Shown here: positions 45,205 through 54,267 of the stretch, piece by piece | How positions within the stretch are numbered: position 1 is the first letter of the stretch | How the letters are laid out: each line of letters opens with the position of its first letter | Source: Bacilli bacterium | Lineage (GTDB): Bacteria > Bacillota_I > Bacilli_A > RF39 > UBA660 | DNA: 64,000 bases | Direction of reading: 5' to 3' | Assembly: GCA_017432825.1 (NCBI GenBank) | Contig: JAFRIJ010000009.1 | Location: forward strand, 59,526 to 123,525 | Program-made: the position numbers and the translations under genes | The notes under the pieces: generated by a model | The model's input: only the letters and a program-made list of their open reading frames with translations | The model's database searches: none | Told to the model about the DNA's origin: nothing

Positions 45205-45309
45205 CAAAAAACGTCGACTAGTTCGACGATTTTTACAAATGGAGCGATAACTTTACTTATATTCGAAAAATTATACTCCCAAAGTTGTTTGATTAAATCA
45301 ACTAAATAA
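45205..45309 (-). ncRNA. candidate small RNA or decayed tRNA with its own promoter and terminator
   Basis: Minus strand: TTGTAA (45332-45337), 16 bases, TATAAT (45310-45315), then about 100 bases with a TTGATTTAATCAA palindrome, GGGAG ... GCTCCA, and a strong terminator CGTCGAAC / GTCGACG with six Ts. The sequence from CGCTCCA (45240-45246) to the terminator resembles the end of the tRNA-Gly gene at 49727. It lies in the 325-base gap between the fic gene and the 45359 gene. Could also be just the 3' UTR of the 45359 gene. Confidence 0.35.
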
Positions 45310-45358
45310 ATTATAGCAGATATAAAATTTATTACAATACTTTTTCTAAAATTAAATG

Positions 45359-45916
45359 TTATTCGTCATTTTCCTCTTTCGGAATAGGTTGTCCTGTTAA
45401 TTGGTAATATCTTTTAGTTGCTTTTTCATCTTGTGCTAAATTAGCCATTGCTAGTACATAATTTGCATTAGTTTTAGAATCCATTGGAATTTTTGCTTCT
45501 ATTGCTTTTCTAGTTAGTAGAGTTAAAGGTTCTCCGATTGCTTGTTTATAATTAAAACCTATTAATTGCATAATGGTAAGTGTTTCAACAGATAATATTT
45601 TTTCTAATTGTTCTATTTCAACTTTATTTGGAATAAATTCACTAAATATAGGTAAAATATTTTCTGTAATATATTTAATATCATCTTCTGTGATTTTTTG
45701 AGAAACTAACTCTTGTTCATAAGATTGAGCTATTCTTTGAATTTCAGCTTTGTCAGCTAATAAATCTGATATAATTTCTTCTAGTTCATTTATTGTTGCC
45801 TTATTATCTCTTTTTGCTTTAGCGGCTTTAATCTTATTTGAAATGATACTAGCACCATTTCTTGCCGCTACCTCGGCTAAATTTGCTGCCATTTGTGTAA
45901 TAATTGGGTCATTCAT
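45359..45916 (-). CDS. hypothetical helical protein
   Basis: 185 residues, helical, no membrane segment. N-terminal AAARNGASII patch, long central helices, and a C-terminal tail LTGQPIPKEEN. I have the impression of similar accessory proteins in Bacillota but cannot name a family. SD AGGAGT. It is divergent from the AlbA-type gene and codon use is less T-ended than in core genes. Confidence 0.5.
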   Translation of the reverse strand: MNDPIITQMAANLAEVAARNGASIISNKIKAAKAKRDNKATINELEEIISDLLADKAEIQRIAQSYEQELVSQKITEDDIKYITENILPIFSEFIPNKVEIEQLEKILSVETLTIMQLIGFNYKQAIGEPLTLLTRKAIEAKIPMDSKTNANYVLAMANLAQDEKATKRYYQLTGQPIPKEENDE

Positions 45917-46026
45917 AATATCAACTCCTTGATTTGTATTATATCATTTTTCATAAAATAAGTCTTTATTAATAGGCAAAATATTAGAAAATTTATTAGG
46001 AAAATACTAGAAGAAATATTAATACA

Positions 46027-46176
46027 TTCTTGCGACATTTTCTTGCGACATTTCTTACGACAAACAAACTACATTATGAAAAACTTTTACTGAGAAACCT
46101 TTGTGAAATTCCAAGAAATTTTAATATACATTTAATAACTTTCTTACGACATTTTCTTGCAACATTTCTTACGGCA
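46027..46176 (+). repeat. two clusters of three TTCTTRCGACA repeats upstream of the AlbA-type gene
   Basis: First cluster: 46027-46037, 46040-46050, 46052-46062. Second cluster: 46141-46151, 46154-46164, 46166-46176. The unit is TTCTTRCGACA, spaced about 12-13 bases; the two clusters are about 114 bases apart. The second ends three bases before a TATAAT (46180-46185), so it covers the -35 region of the gene starting at 46212. Confidence 0.75.
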
Positions 46177-46211
46177 TGGTATAATTAGATTACAAGAATC
46201 AGGAGGTAAAA

Positions 46212-47516
46212 ATGATAGATGTAATTGAAGATGTAAGAAATGAATTTAAAGTTAAATTAACAGATAAGTTTGAAGAAGAAGTTATATCATTTTTGAATAC
46301 TAATGGTGGTAATATTTACATTGGTGTTAATGATAAAGGTGATATTGTTGGAATAAATGGTAATATTGATTTATTACAAAGGACTATTAAGGATAGAATA
46401 AAAGATAATATAATGCCATCAACATTAGGATTATATGATGTTGTTGTATTGGAAGAAAATAATAAGAAATATATTAAAGTGATTATTGCTCGTGGTAGTG
46501 ATGATCCATATTACATTAAAGGTATGGGAATGACACCAGATAGTTGCTTTATTAGAGTTGGTAGTTCAATACAAAGTATGCCCTATGATATGATTAATAA
46601 TAGAGTTAATAAAAGAACAAGAACTTCATTAAGAAATATAGTATCACCTAAACAAGATTTAACTTTTAGTCAATTAAAAATATATTATGAAGAAAAAGGC
46701 TTTAATATTAATAATAATTTTTTAAAGCAATTAGACTTATATACTGATGATGGTAAATATAATTATAATGCTTATTTACTTGCTGACAATAATACAATAT
46801 CTATTAGATTTGGTAAATACGAAGGCACTAACGCAGTTGATTTAATAGAAAATGAAGATTTTGGTAATTGTTCTATTGTTAAAGCAACAAAGAATATTTT
46901 AAATAAGATAGAAATAGAAAATAGGATATTTACAAAAATAGAATACCCTGAAAGAAAAGAAATTAAAATGTATGATTTTGCAGCAGTAAGAGAAGCAGTT
47001 GTTAATGCAATTGTACATAATGATTGGTCTAATGAATATGCTCCAAAGTTTGAAATGTTTAGTGATAGATTGGTAATATCATCAAATGGCGGTATTCAAC
47101 CATCTACTACAAAAGAAGAATTTTTAGAAGGATATTCATTACCTAAAAATAAAGAACTAATGAAAGTATTTAATGATTTAGATTTAGTTGAACAAATGGG
47201 TACAGGTATAATAAGAATACTTCAAAGTTATGATAAAAAATCATTTGAATTTTTTCCAAACTTTATTAGGGTTACTTTTCCATTTAATAAAGATAAGTTT
47301 AGAGAAGAAACTGAAGAACTTACAGAATTAACTGAAACTCAAAAATCTATTATTAATTTAATGCTAGATTCACCAACTATTACACAAGAGACATTGTCAA
47401 AACTACTAGGTGTTAATATTAGAACTGTTCAAAGAAATATAAAGACACTTATAGAAATGGGATTAATTGAAAGAAGAGGTGCTACTAAAAAAGGTGAATG
47501 GATTGTAAAAAGATAG
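46212..47516 (+). CDS. AlbA_2/Schlafen-type regulator with ATPase-like and winged-helix domains
   Basis: 434 residues. The N-terminal AlbA_2 domain (about 1-125) has EEEVISFLNTNGGNIYIGV; a HATPase_c_4-like region (about 250-370) includes REAVVNAIVHNDW and a GTGIIRI loop; the C-terminal (about 375-430) is a helix-turn-helix with TQETLSKLLGVNIRTVQRNI. The family is called RecG-like transcriptional regulators or ATP-binding proteins. It probably binds the tandem repeats in front of its own gene. SD AGGAGG. Confidence 0.85.
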   Translation: MIDVIEDVRNEFKVKLTDKFEEEVISFLNTNGGNIYIGVNDKGDIVGINGNIDLLQRTIKDRIKDNIMPSTLGLYDVVVLEENNKKYIKVIIARGSDDPYYIKGMGMTPDSCFIRVGSSIQSMPYDMINNRVNKRTRTSLRNIVSPKQDLTFSQLKIYYEEKGFNINNNFLKQLDLYTDDGKYNYNAYLLADNNTISIRFGKYEGTNAVDLIENEDFGNCSIVKATKNILNKIEIENRIFTKIEYPERKEIKMYDFAAVREAVVNAIVHNDWSNEYAPKFEMFSDRLVISSNGGIQPSTTKEEFLEGYSLPKNKELMKVFNDLDLVEQMGTGIIRILQSYDKKSFEFFPNFIRVTFPFNKDKFREETEELTELTETQKSIINLMLDSPTITQETLSKLLGVNIRTVQRNIKTLIEMGLIERRGATKKGEWIVKR

Positions 47517-47587
47517 GATAAAATCTAGAATAATTAGCAATTATATAGTATAATTTTATTAGTTGATTTCTTGCCTGGGGGTGTTGT

Positions 47588-49546
47588 ATGGAAGCAATTA
47601 ATAGAGAGTTAAAAGATTATATTGAACAACAGATATTACCAATATATAAAAATAATGATTCTGGTCATGGCATTGAACACATTCAGTATGTTGTTAAAAG
47701 AAGTTTAAGATTTGCTAGTCAATTTCCAAATATAAATCTTGATATGGTATATGCCATTGCTTCTTTTCATGATATAGCACATCATATAGATAAAGATAAC
47801 CATGAAGTATTATCTGCTAATCTATTTTATGAAAATGAAAAAATGAAAGCTTTCTTTGAAGATAAACAAAGAACAATTATAAAAGAAGCGATAGAAGATC
47901 ATAGAGCATCATTAGAATATGAACCTAGAAGTGATTATGGTAAAATAATTTCATCAGCTGATAGAACAACTAGTATTGATTCTGTATTGCAAAGAACTCA
48001 TTCTTATACTACTAAACATTACCCAGATTTAGATTTATTCCAAATGGTTGAGCGTTCTTATAATCATATGCTTAAAAAGTATGGTGGTAATGGTTATGCT
48101 AAAAATTACTGTTATGATGAAGAGTATGAACAATTTAAACGAGATGTTGAAACAATTTCAAAGAATAAATGGGAGTTTGCTAAAAAGTATTTGGAGGTAA
48201 ACAGAATTATGGATTTAAAAGAGAAAGCAAAAATATTTGCAATAAATGCTCATATGGGGCAAATCAGAAAAAGTGAACCCGATAAACCTATGATAATACA
48301 TCCTATTAGTGTAGGTATGCTATTAGAAGAATATGGCTATGATGAAGCAGTAGTAGCTGCAGGTTATTTGCACGATGTCGTAGAAGATACTAAATATACT
48401 ATTGAAGATATAAAAAGAGAATTTGGTGATGAAGTTGCAAATTTAGTTATGGGTGCATCAGAACCAGATAAATCATTGTCTTGGGAAGAAAGAAAAGCAC
48501 ACACTATTGAAGAAACTAAAAAATTACCTTTAAGAAATAAGTTAGTTATTTGTGCGGATAAGATAAATAATTTAGAAGACTTAATGCTTAAATTTCAAAA
48601 AAGTGGAAATAGAGATTTTTCAGCGTTTAAGAGAGGCGAAGAACAGCAGAAATGGTATTATACAAGTGTATATGAAAGTTTAATTTATGGTGAAGATGAA
48701 AATTTACCTATATTTAAAAGACTTAAAAATGTATTAGATATTGTATTCGCTGAAAAAGAAGATTTATATTTAAGAGATACTATTTTTGATGATAATAGAG
48801 AATATTATGAAAAACTAAAAAAACTACATGCTCAAAAGGTGGAACTACAAAAATTAAAAGCATTATGTGCATTATCAAAACCATTTGTTATTGAATTTAG
48901 TGGTACACCTAGAACTGGTAAAACTACTACAATAAATAATCTATATGATTTCTTTAAAAAGGGTGGCTTTAATACTACTATAATTGAAGAATTTACCACA
49001 TCTAGATATTATAAAGAAGTATTTAAACAAAAATATAAAGATGTAAGTTCTACTGAATCAAATATGGCAATAATAGAAGAAGTTACAAGACAATTAGAAG
49101 AGGCACTTAATTCTGGTAAAGAAATAATTCTAATTGATAGATCTATAAATGATAGACAGATTTGGAATTATAGAAGATATATTCGTGGTGATATGCCAGA
49201 AGAACTATACGTTGAATCAAGAGAGAAGTATAGTGAATTATCGAGAAAGTTAATAGATTTTCTAGTTATTACATATGCTGAGCCACTAATTTCATTAAAA
49301 AGAGATTATAACTCGAGTTTAGCACTGGAAAAAAGAAACTTTTTAAACATTGATAATTTAAATGAATATAATAGAAGTTTAAGGGATTTACAGGAATTAT
49401 TTGAAACAAGTGTAGAAGATTCGATTTTACTAGATACAAGTTCAATGGGTATGGATGAAGTTTCTGTAGAAATCGCATCACAAATAATGCCTGCTATGAG
49501 AAAAAGATATATTAAAAGTTTTAAACAAAAATATAATTTAAAGTAA
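47588..49546 (+). CDS. three-part fusion: HD phosphohydrolase, RelA/SpoT-type HD domain, P-loop kinase
   Basis: 652 residues. Residues 1-205: HD domain with HGIEHIQYV and FHDIAHHI. Residues about 210-385: second HD domain of the RelA/SpoT/MESH1 hydrolase type with HMGQIRKSEPDKPMIIHP, YLHDVVEDT, and a CADKINNLEDL segment. Residues about 435-640: P-loop NTPase resembling deoxynucleoside/thymidylate kinases, Walker A GTPRTGKTT and LIDRS. The combination suggests control of nucleotide or alarmone pools. I know of no described role for this order of domains. SD GGGGGTG. Confidence 0.8.
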   Translation: MEAINRELKDYIEQQILPIYKNNDSGHGIEHIQYVVKRSLRFASQFPNINLDMVYAIASFHDIAHHIDKDNHEVLSANLFYENEKMKAFFEDKQRTIIKEAIEDHRASLEYEPRSDYGKIISSADRTTSIDSVLQRTHSYTTKHYPDLDLFQMVERSYNHMLKKYGGNGYAKNYCYDEEYEQFKRDVETISKNKWEFAKKYLEVNRIMDLKEKAKIFAINAHMGQIRKSEPDKPMIIHPISVGMLLEEYGYDEAVVAAGYLHDVVEDTKYTIEDIKREFGDEVANLVMGASEPDKSLSWEERKAHTIEETKKLPLRNKLVICADKINNLEDLMLKFQKSGNRDFSAFKRGEEQQKWYYTSVYESLIYGEDENLPIFKRLKNVLDIVFAEKEDLYLRDTIFDDNREYYEKLKKLHAQKVELQKLKALCALSKPFVIEFSGTPRTGKTTTINNLYDFFKKGGFNTTIIEEFTTSRYYKEVFKQKYKDVSSTESNMAIIEEVTRQLEEALNSGKEIILIDRSINDRQIWNYRRYIRGDMPEELYVESREKYSELSRKLIDFLVITYAEPLISLKRDYNSSLALEKRNFLNIDNLNEYNRSLRDLQELFETSVEDSILLDTSSMGMDEVSVEIASQIMPAMRKRYIKSFKQKYNLK

Positions 49547-49555
49547 TACAATCTA

Positions 49556-49580
49556 AAAAGGAAGAGCAACTCTTCCTTTT
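49556..49580 (+). terminator. terminator after the HD-HD-kinase gene
   Basis: AAAAGGAAGAG CAA CTCTTCCTTTT. Confidence 0.85.
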
Positions 49581-49688
49581 AAAATGATTTTAGCTTAAAT
49601 GTCATTTATTCCAGCAAGTCTCATTTTGTTTTACTTCCTTTTGTTATGGTGGGAGTAATACCACCTTGCTTGCTTATTTCTAAAAAAA

Positions 49689-49716
49689 TAAACGCCACAC
49701 CAAATTAGTGCGACGA
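49689..49716 (-). terminator. terminator of tRNA-Gly
   Basis: On the minus-strand RNA CGUCGCAC / GUGUGGCG pairs fully when G-U pairs are allowed, followed by a T run, about 12 bases after the CCA end. Confidence 0.6.
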
Positions 49717-49726
49717 TTTTATCTTT

Positions 49727-49800
49727 TGGAGCGGGTGATGGGAATCGAACCCACGTGGTCAGCTTGGAAGGCTGAAGTTCTACCATTAAACTACACCCGC
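49727..49800 (-). tRNA. tRNA-Gly (anticodon TCC)
   Basis: Acceptor GCGGGTG / CACCCGC, anticodon loop CTTCCAA (anticodon TCC), T-loop GGTTCGATTCC, discriminator T and encoded CCA. Reads GGA (and GGG). Confidence 0.95.
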
Positions 49801-49935
49801 ATGAAAAATAAAAATTATTTTCCTTTTTTGAGCACGTATTAATTATATAAGATATTTAGTTAAAAATCAAGCTTTTTAGTAAATTTTATAGAAAAAAAAT
49901 AAAATATAGTATATAATCATTACTAGGTGATATAT

Positions 49936-51243
49936 ATGTTTGAGAACTTAAGTGATAGATTACAAAATGTTATGCATAAGATAAAGGGATATGGAAGAAT
50001 TACTGAAGATAATATATCAGAAATGATGAGAGAGATTAGGTTATCTCTTTTAGAAGCTGATGTTAATTATAAAGTCGTTAAGGAATTTACTAATAATGTT
50101 AAGGAAAAAGCTTTGGGTAGTGATGTTAATTCTAAATTATCTCCTGGTGAGGAATTTGTTAAAATTGTTAGAGATGAACTTACTGAGTTATTGGGAGGAG
50201 ATTCTGTTCCTTTAGAGGTTGGGAAGAATCCTACTGTTTTAATGTTAGTTGGATTACAAGGATCTGGTAAGACTACTACTATTGGTAAGTTAGCTAATTT
50301 TTTGAGAAAGAATCATAAGAAGAAACCTCTTTTAGTAGCGTGTGATATATATAGACCTGCTGCTATAGATCAGTTAAAGACTATTGGTAAAGAGCTTAAT
50401 ATTGAGGTTTATTCTGAGGGGAAGAATAGTCCGGTAGAAATAAGTAAGAATGCTGTTAATTATGCTAAAGAAAATAATTATGATTATGTTTTAATAGATA
50501 CTGCTGGTAGATTACAGATAGATGAAACTTTGATGGATGAACTTTCCAATATAGAAGATGCTATTAATCCTCATGAGGTGTTACTTGTTATAGATGCTAT
50601 GATGGGACAGGATGCTATTAATGTTATAACTGGTTTTAATGATAAGTTAAAATTAACTGGTGTTATTTTAACTAAATTAGATGGTGATACTAGGGGTGGT
50701 GTTGCTTTATCTGTTAGGCATTTAACTAATATTCCAATTAAATTTATTGGTGTTAGTGAAAAAATGGATGGTTTGTCTGAATTCCATCCTGATAGAATGG
50801 CTTCTCGTATTATTGGTATGGGAGATGTTTTATCTTTAGTTGAAAAAGTTTCTAGTGAAATAGATGAGAAAGATGCTGAAAATTTAGTTAAGAAGATGAA
50901 TAGGGGAACTTTTGATTTAGAAGATTTTCTTAGTCAATTAAAACAAATAAAGAAATTGGGCCCACTTGAAAATATTATTAAGTTACTTCCTGGCGCGAAA
51001 AAGATGGGACTTAATAATGTTAAGGTTGATCCTAAACAGATGGCTCATATAGAGGCAATTATTTTATCTATGACTCCATATGAGAGAGCACATCCTGAGG
51101 TGTTAAAAGCATCACGTAAACAGAGAATTGCTAAGGGATCTGGTATGAGTGTTGCTGATGTTAATAAGTTACTTACTCAGTTTGAAGAAATGAAGAAGAT
51201 GATGAAGATGATGAAGAATGGAAATTTTAAATTACCTTTTTAA
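49936..51243 (+). CDS. ffh: signal recognition particle protein
   Basis: 435 residues from ATG 49936 with GGTGAT; an in-frame ATG 9 bases upstream overlaps this site. N domain, GTPase with GLQGSGKTTT, DTAGR, TKLDGD, and a C-terminal Met-rich M domain (KKMMKMMKN). It targets nascent membrane and secreted proteins to FtsY with the SRP RNA. Usually near ylxM or rpsP, not seen here. Confidence 0.97.
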   Translation: MFENLSDRLQNVMHKIKGYGRITEDNISEMMREIRLSLLEADVNYKVVKEFTNNVKEKALGSDVNSKLSPGEEFVKIVRDELTELLGGDSVPLEVGKNPTVLMLVGLQGSGKTTTIGKLANFLRKNHKKKPLLVACDIYRPAAIDQLKTIGKELNIEVYSEGKNSPVEISKNAVNYAKENNYDYVLIDTAGRLQIDETLMDELSNIEDAINPHEVLLVIDAMMGQDAINVITGFNDKLKLTGVILTKLDGDTRGGVALSVRHLTNIPIKFIGVSEKMDGLSEFHPDRMASRIIGMGDVLSLVEKVSSEIDEKDAENLVKKMNRGTFDLEDFLSQLKQIKKLGPLENIIKLLPGAKKMGLNNVKVDPKQMAHIEAIILSMTPYERAHPEVLKASRKQRIAKGSGMSVADVNKLLTQFEEMKKMMKMMKNGNFKLPF

Positions 51244-51267
51244 TTTGTTTTTACATTTTATGACAAG

Positions 51268-51299
51268 TAGATTTCTTTTGAAATCTATTTTGTTTTTTT
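51268..51299 (+). terminator. terminator after ffh
   Basis: TAGATTTC TTTT GAAATCTA with T run. Confidence 0.85.
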
Positions 51300-51349
51300 A
51301 TTGAGAAAAGATGTTATAATAATATGAGGATAATAGAGGAGGAATGTTT

Positions 51350-52543
51350 ATGGATAAATTATTAAATAAAAGAGTAATTATTTTATTTTTGTTATCTTTA
51401 ACAGCACTTCTTTTATCTTTGATGTTATATATTATTATTAGTACTACAGGTATTATTTTATCTCCTAAGTTATCATGCAATTTTAGAGATAAGGTGTATT
51501 TAAAGGATTTTATTTTGAGTTTGGATGGTAGTTTAGAGAATAATCATAAGATTGATACTAATTATGTTGGTAAAAAGGAATTAAAGATTATTTATAAGAA
51601 TAAGTATGGGTTTTATAAGGTTAAGAAATTTAATATTGAAATTAAAGATGTTACTAAACCTACTATTCTTGTTAATAATGAATATGTTGTTACAGAGGGT
51701 TTTAATAAGAAGTTAGAAGATGTTATATTATGTGCTGATGATTGGGATGATGATGTAGATTGTAAGATAGATGGTAGTTATAATATGGATGAGGTAGGGG
51801 TGTATCCGTTATCTATGAAGGCTACTGATAAGAGTAATAATACTTCTGTTAAGTATTTTAATTTAAGAGTTATTAAAGATAATAAAAAAATTGATAGTAA
51901 CAATTCTTTGGAGTTTGTATCTTATAAGGATATTTATAAGAAATATAAAAATAATAATACATTAATTGGAATAGATATATCTAAATGGCAAGAAGAAGTT
52001 GATTTTAAAAAATTAAAAGATAATAATGTGGAATTTGTTATATTAAAGATTGGAGGACAATCTAATAAAGGAGAAAATATTACTATTGATCCATACTTTA
52101 AGAATAATATAGAGGGTGCTATAGATAATGGATTAAAGGTGGGTATATATTTTTATTCTCATGCTAGTAATGTTAAGGAAGCTAGGGAACAAGCAAAATT
52201 TGTTTTAGATAATATTAAGGATTATGATATTGAATTACCTATATCTTTTGATTGGGAGAATTGGAGTTCATTTAATTCTTATAATATTAGTTTAAATACT
52301 TTAAATAATATTGCTAAATCTTTTATGTTAGAAATAAATAATAGTGGTTATAAATCTAATTTATATTCTAGTGAATATTATTTAGAAAATATTTGGTTTA
52401 ATAATGATTATAAGAATATTTGGTTAGCTAATTATGGAATAATTAAATATCAGGGTAAATACGATATGTGGCAATTATGTAGTGATGGTAAGGTTGATGG
52501 TATAAATACTTTTGTTGATATAGATGTATTATATTTAAATTAA
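51350..52543 (+). CDS. membrane-anchored GH25 lysozyme (muramidase)
   Basis: 397 residues from ATG 51350 (AGAGGAGG). N-terminal membrane helix (about 9-32), a DUF5011-type Ig-like domain (about 75-170), and a glycosyl hydrolase 25 domain (about 203-397): GIDISKWQ, FVILKIGG, and SFDWENW with the catalytic acids. It cleaves the MurNAc-GlcNAc bond. It probably acts in wall remodelling. An upstream ATG at 51344 is too close to the SD. Confidence 0.88.
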   Translation: MDKLLNKRVIILFLLSLTALLLSLMLYIIISTTGIILSPKLSCNFRDKVYLKDFILSLDGSLENNHKIDTNYVGKKELKIIYKNKYGFYKVKKFNIEIKDVTKPTILVNNEYVVTEGFNKKLEDVILCADDWDDDVDCKIDGSYNMDEVGVYPLSMKATDKSNNTSVKYFNLRVIKDNKKIDSNNSLEFVSYKDIYKKYKNNNTLIGIDISKWQEEVDFKKLKDNNVEFVILKIGGQSNKGENITIDPYFKNNIEGAIDNGLKVGIYFYSHASNVKEAREQAKFVLDNIKDYDIELPISFDWENWSSFNSYNISLNTLNNIAKSFMLEINNSGYKSNLYSSEYYLENIWFNNDYKNIWLANYGIIKYQGKYDMWQLCSDGKVDGINTFVDIDVLYLN

Positions 52544-52599
52544 TAGTTAATTATATTGTTTAAATAATTAAGATATGTTATGTTTGTTCTGGTGATATT

Positions 52600-53757
52600 A
52601 TGACAAAGTTTGATAAAGATTATTTGGAATTATGTAAGAAGATTTTAAATGAGGGATATGAGGTTAGAAATAGGACTGGTATTAATACTATTAAAGTTCC
52701 TAGTCATAATTTTGAGTTTGATTTGGAGAAAGAATTTCCTATTTTACAGAGTAAACAAACTTTTTATAAGAACGCTATTATAGAGATGCTATGGATATGG
52801 CAGATGCAATCTAATGATGTGAGACTTCTACATGATAGAGGAGTTCATATATGGGATGAGTGGATGGTTGATAAGGATGGTATTTATCGTATCTATGATA
52901 ATAATAATGATTATTTTGATGCTAATAGAAAAGTTGTTGTTATGGATGCTTTGAGTGGTTCTGTTACAGATCCTGGTAATTTAACTTTTAGGTATGATAA
53001 TAAGGGGAGAGTGATGAAAGCTAAGAGTTTAATTCCTGGTAAAAATATTATTGGTGCTAAATATTATGGTAAGGAATATGCTTATACTATTGGTACTGCT
53101 TATGGTTATATTGTTAATAGATATAAACATACTCAAAATTTAATTAATACTTTAAAGAAAAATAAAGAAGATAGGCGAATGGTTAAGAGTTTATGGCAAG
53201 ATGAGTTTTTAAATACAGCTGTGCTTCCTTCTTGTGTTTGGTCTACGGAATGGGATGTGACTAGTGATAAATTAAATTTATCTGTTCATCAGAGAAGTTG
53301 TGATGTTCCTTTAGGGTTACCATTTAATGTTACACAATATGCTACTTTACTTAGTATGGTAGCACATGTTACTGATTTAATTCCTGGTAAGATTAATTAT
53401 TCTATTAAAGATGCTCATATTTATGTTAATCAGATTGATGGTGTAAATGAACAAATTAATAGATGGAATTATTATAATGAAATTAATTCTTTGGCTTCTA
53501 GTTATCTTAGGGATAGATTTGATTATTTGGAGTTAATGTTAACTAATCCTTATTCTATATATTCTGAGGAAGAAAAAAATAAACTTATTTTTGAAAGAAA
53601 TACTATTGATATGATTATTAATGGGTGTAAGCCTGAATTATGGTTAAATCCTCGAATAAGGGATTTCTTTAGCTTTGATAATTCTAGGGAATTAAAAGAT
53701 ATTAAAATTAAGAAATATAAACATATGGGAAAGATTGAATTTCCTATATCTCAATAA
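52600..53757 (+). CDS. thyA: thymidylate synthase
   Basis: 385 residues, longer than the usual 264-316. The catalytic Cys is in AVLPSCVW, followed by VHQRSCDVPLGLPFNVTQY; the dUMP phosphate binding RR is at EDRRM. The extra length is mainly in a segment after HIWDEWM (about residues 100-165), plus a C-terminal extension. It makes dTMP with methylene-THF, linked to folD in this window. No dihydrofolate reductase gene is adjacent. Confidence 0.93.
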   Translation: MTKFDKDYLELCKKILNEGYEVRNRTGINTIKVPSHNFEFDLEKEFPILQSKQTFYKNAIIEMLWIWQMQSNDVRLLHDRGVHIWDEWMVDKDGIYRIYDNNNDYFDANRKVVVMDALSGSVTDPGNLTFRYDNKGRVMKAKSLIPGKNIIGAKYYGKEYAYTIGTAYGYIVNRYKHTQNLINTLKKNKEDRRMVKSLWQDEFLNTAVLPSCVWSTEWDVTSDKLNLSVHQRSCDVPLGLPFNVTQYATLLSMVAHVTDLIPGKINYSIKDAHIYVNQIDGVNEQINRWNYYNEINSLASSYLRDRFDYLELMLTNPYSIYSEEEKNKLIFERNTIDMIINGCKPELWLNPRIRDFFSFDNSRELKDIKIKKYKHMGKIEFPISQ

Positions 53758-53781
53758 AGTAGTTTTCTACTTTATTTTTTT
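53753..53781 (+). terminator. terminator after thyA
   Basis: AATAAAGTAG TTTT CTACTTTATT with T run. Confidence 0.85.
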
Positions 53782-53829
53782 GTATAAATATTTTTTTTGT
53801 GTTCATAATATAGTTGAAAGGATGATATT

Positions 53830-54267
53830 ATGGATGAGAATAATGAGATGTTAGAGTATATATATCAGAATGCAGATATGGGGGTTAAGAGTTGCACTAA
53901 TTTAATAAAAATATTAAATAGTAAAGATAATAAGATAAAGAAGGTAGTTGAAGGAGAATTAAAAGGATATGAAAATTATCTTAAGAAGGCAGAAAAATTA
54001 TTAAAAAAATATAAAATGGAACCTAAGAGTAAAGGAATTATTACTGATATGATGTCTAAAATGGGTATTAATATGGAAATGATGAAGGATAATAGTGATT
54101 CGAGGGTTGCTGATATGCTTACTAAGGGATTTACTGCTGGTAATGTGGATATATCTAAGAAGATAGATAGATATAAAGATGATTGTGAAAAAGATATATT
54201 AGATTTAGCTCGTGAGTTGTTAGAGTTTGGTAAAAAAAATATAGAGTTTTTAAAACCATATCTATGA
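53830..54267 (+). CDS. hypothetical helical-bundle protein
   Basis: 145 residues, all helical with a Met-rich centre (MMSKMGINMEMM). The helical arrangement is reminiscent of ferritin-like or DUF-type four-helix proteins but no metal site is clear. Its TGA stop overlaps the next gene's ATG (ATGA). Confidence 0.55.
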   Translation: MDENNEMLEYIYQNADMGVKSCTNLIKILNSKDNKIKKVVEGELKGYENYLKKAEKLLKKYKMEPKSKGIITDMMSKMGINMEMMKDNSDSRVADMLTKGFTAGNVDISKKIDRYKDDCEKDILDLARELLEFGKKNIEFLKPYL

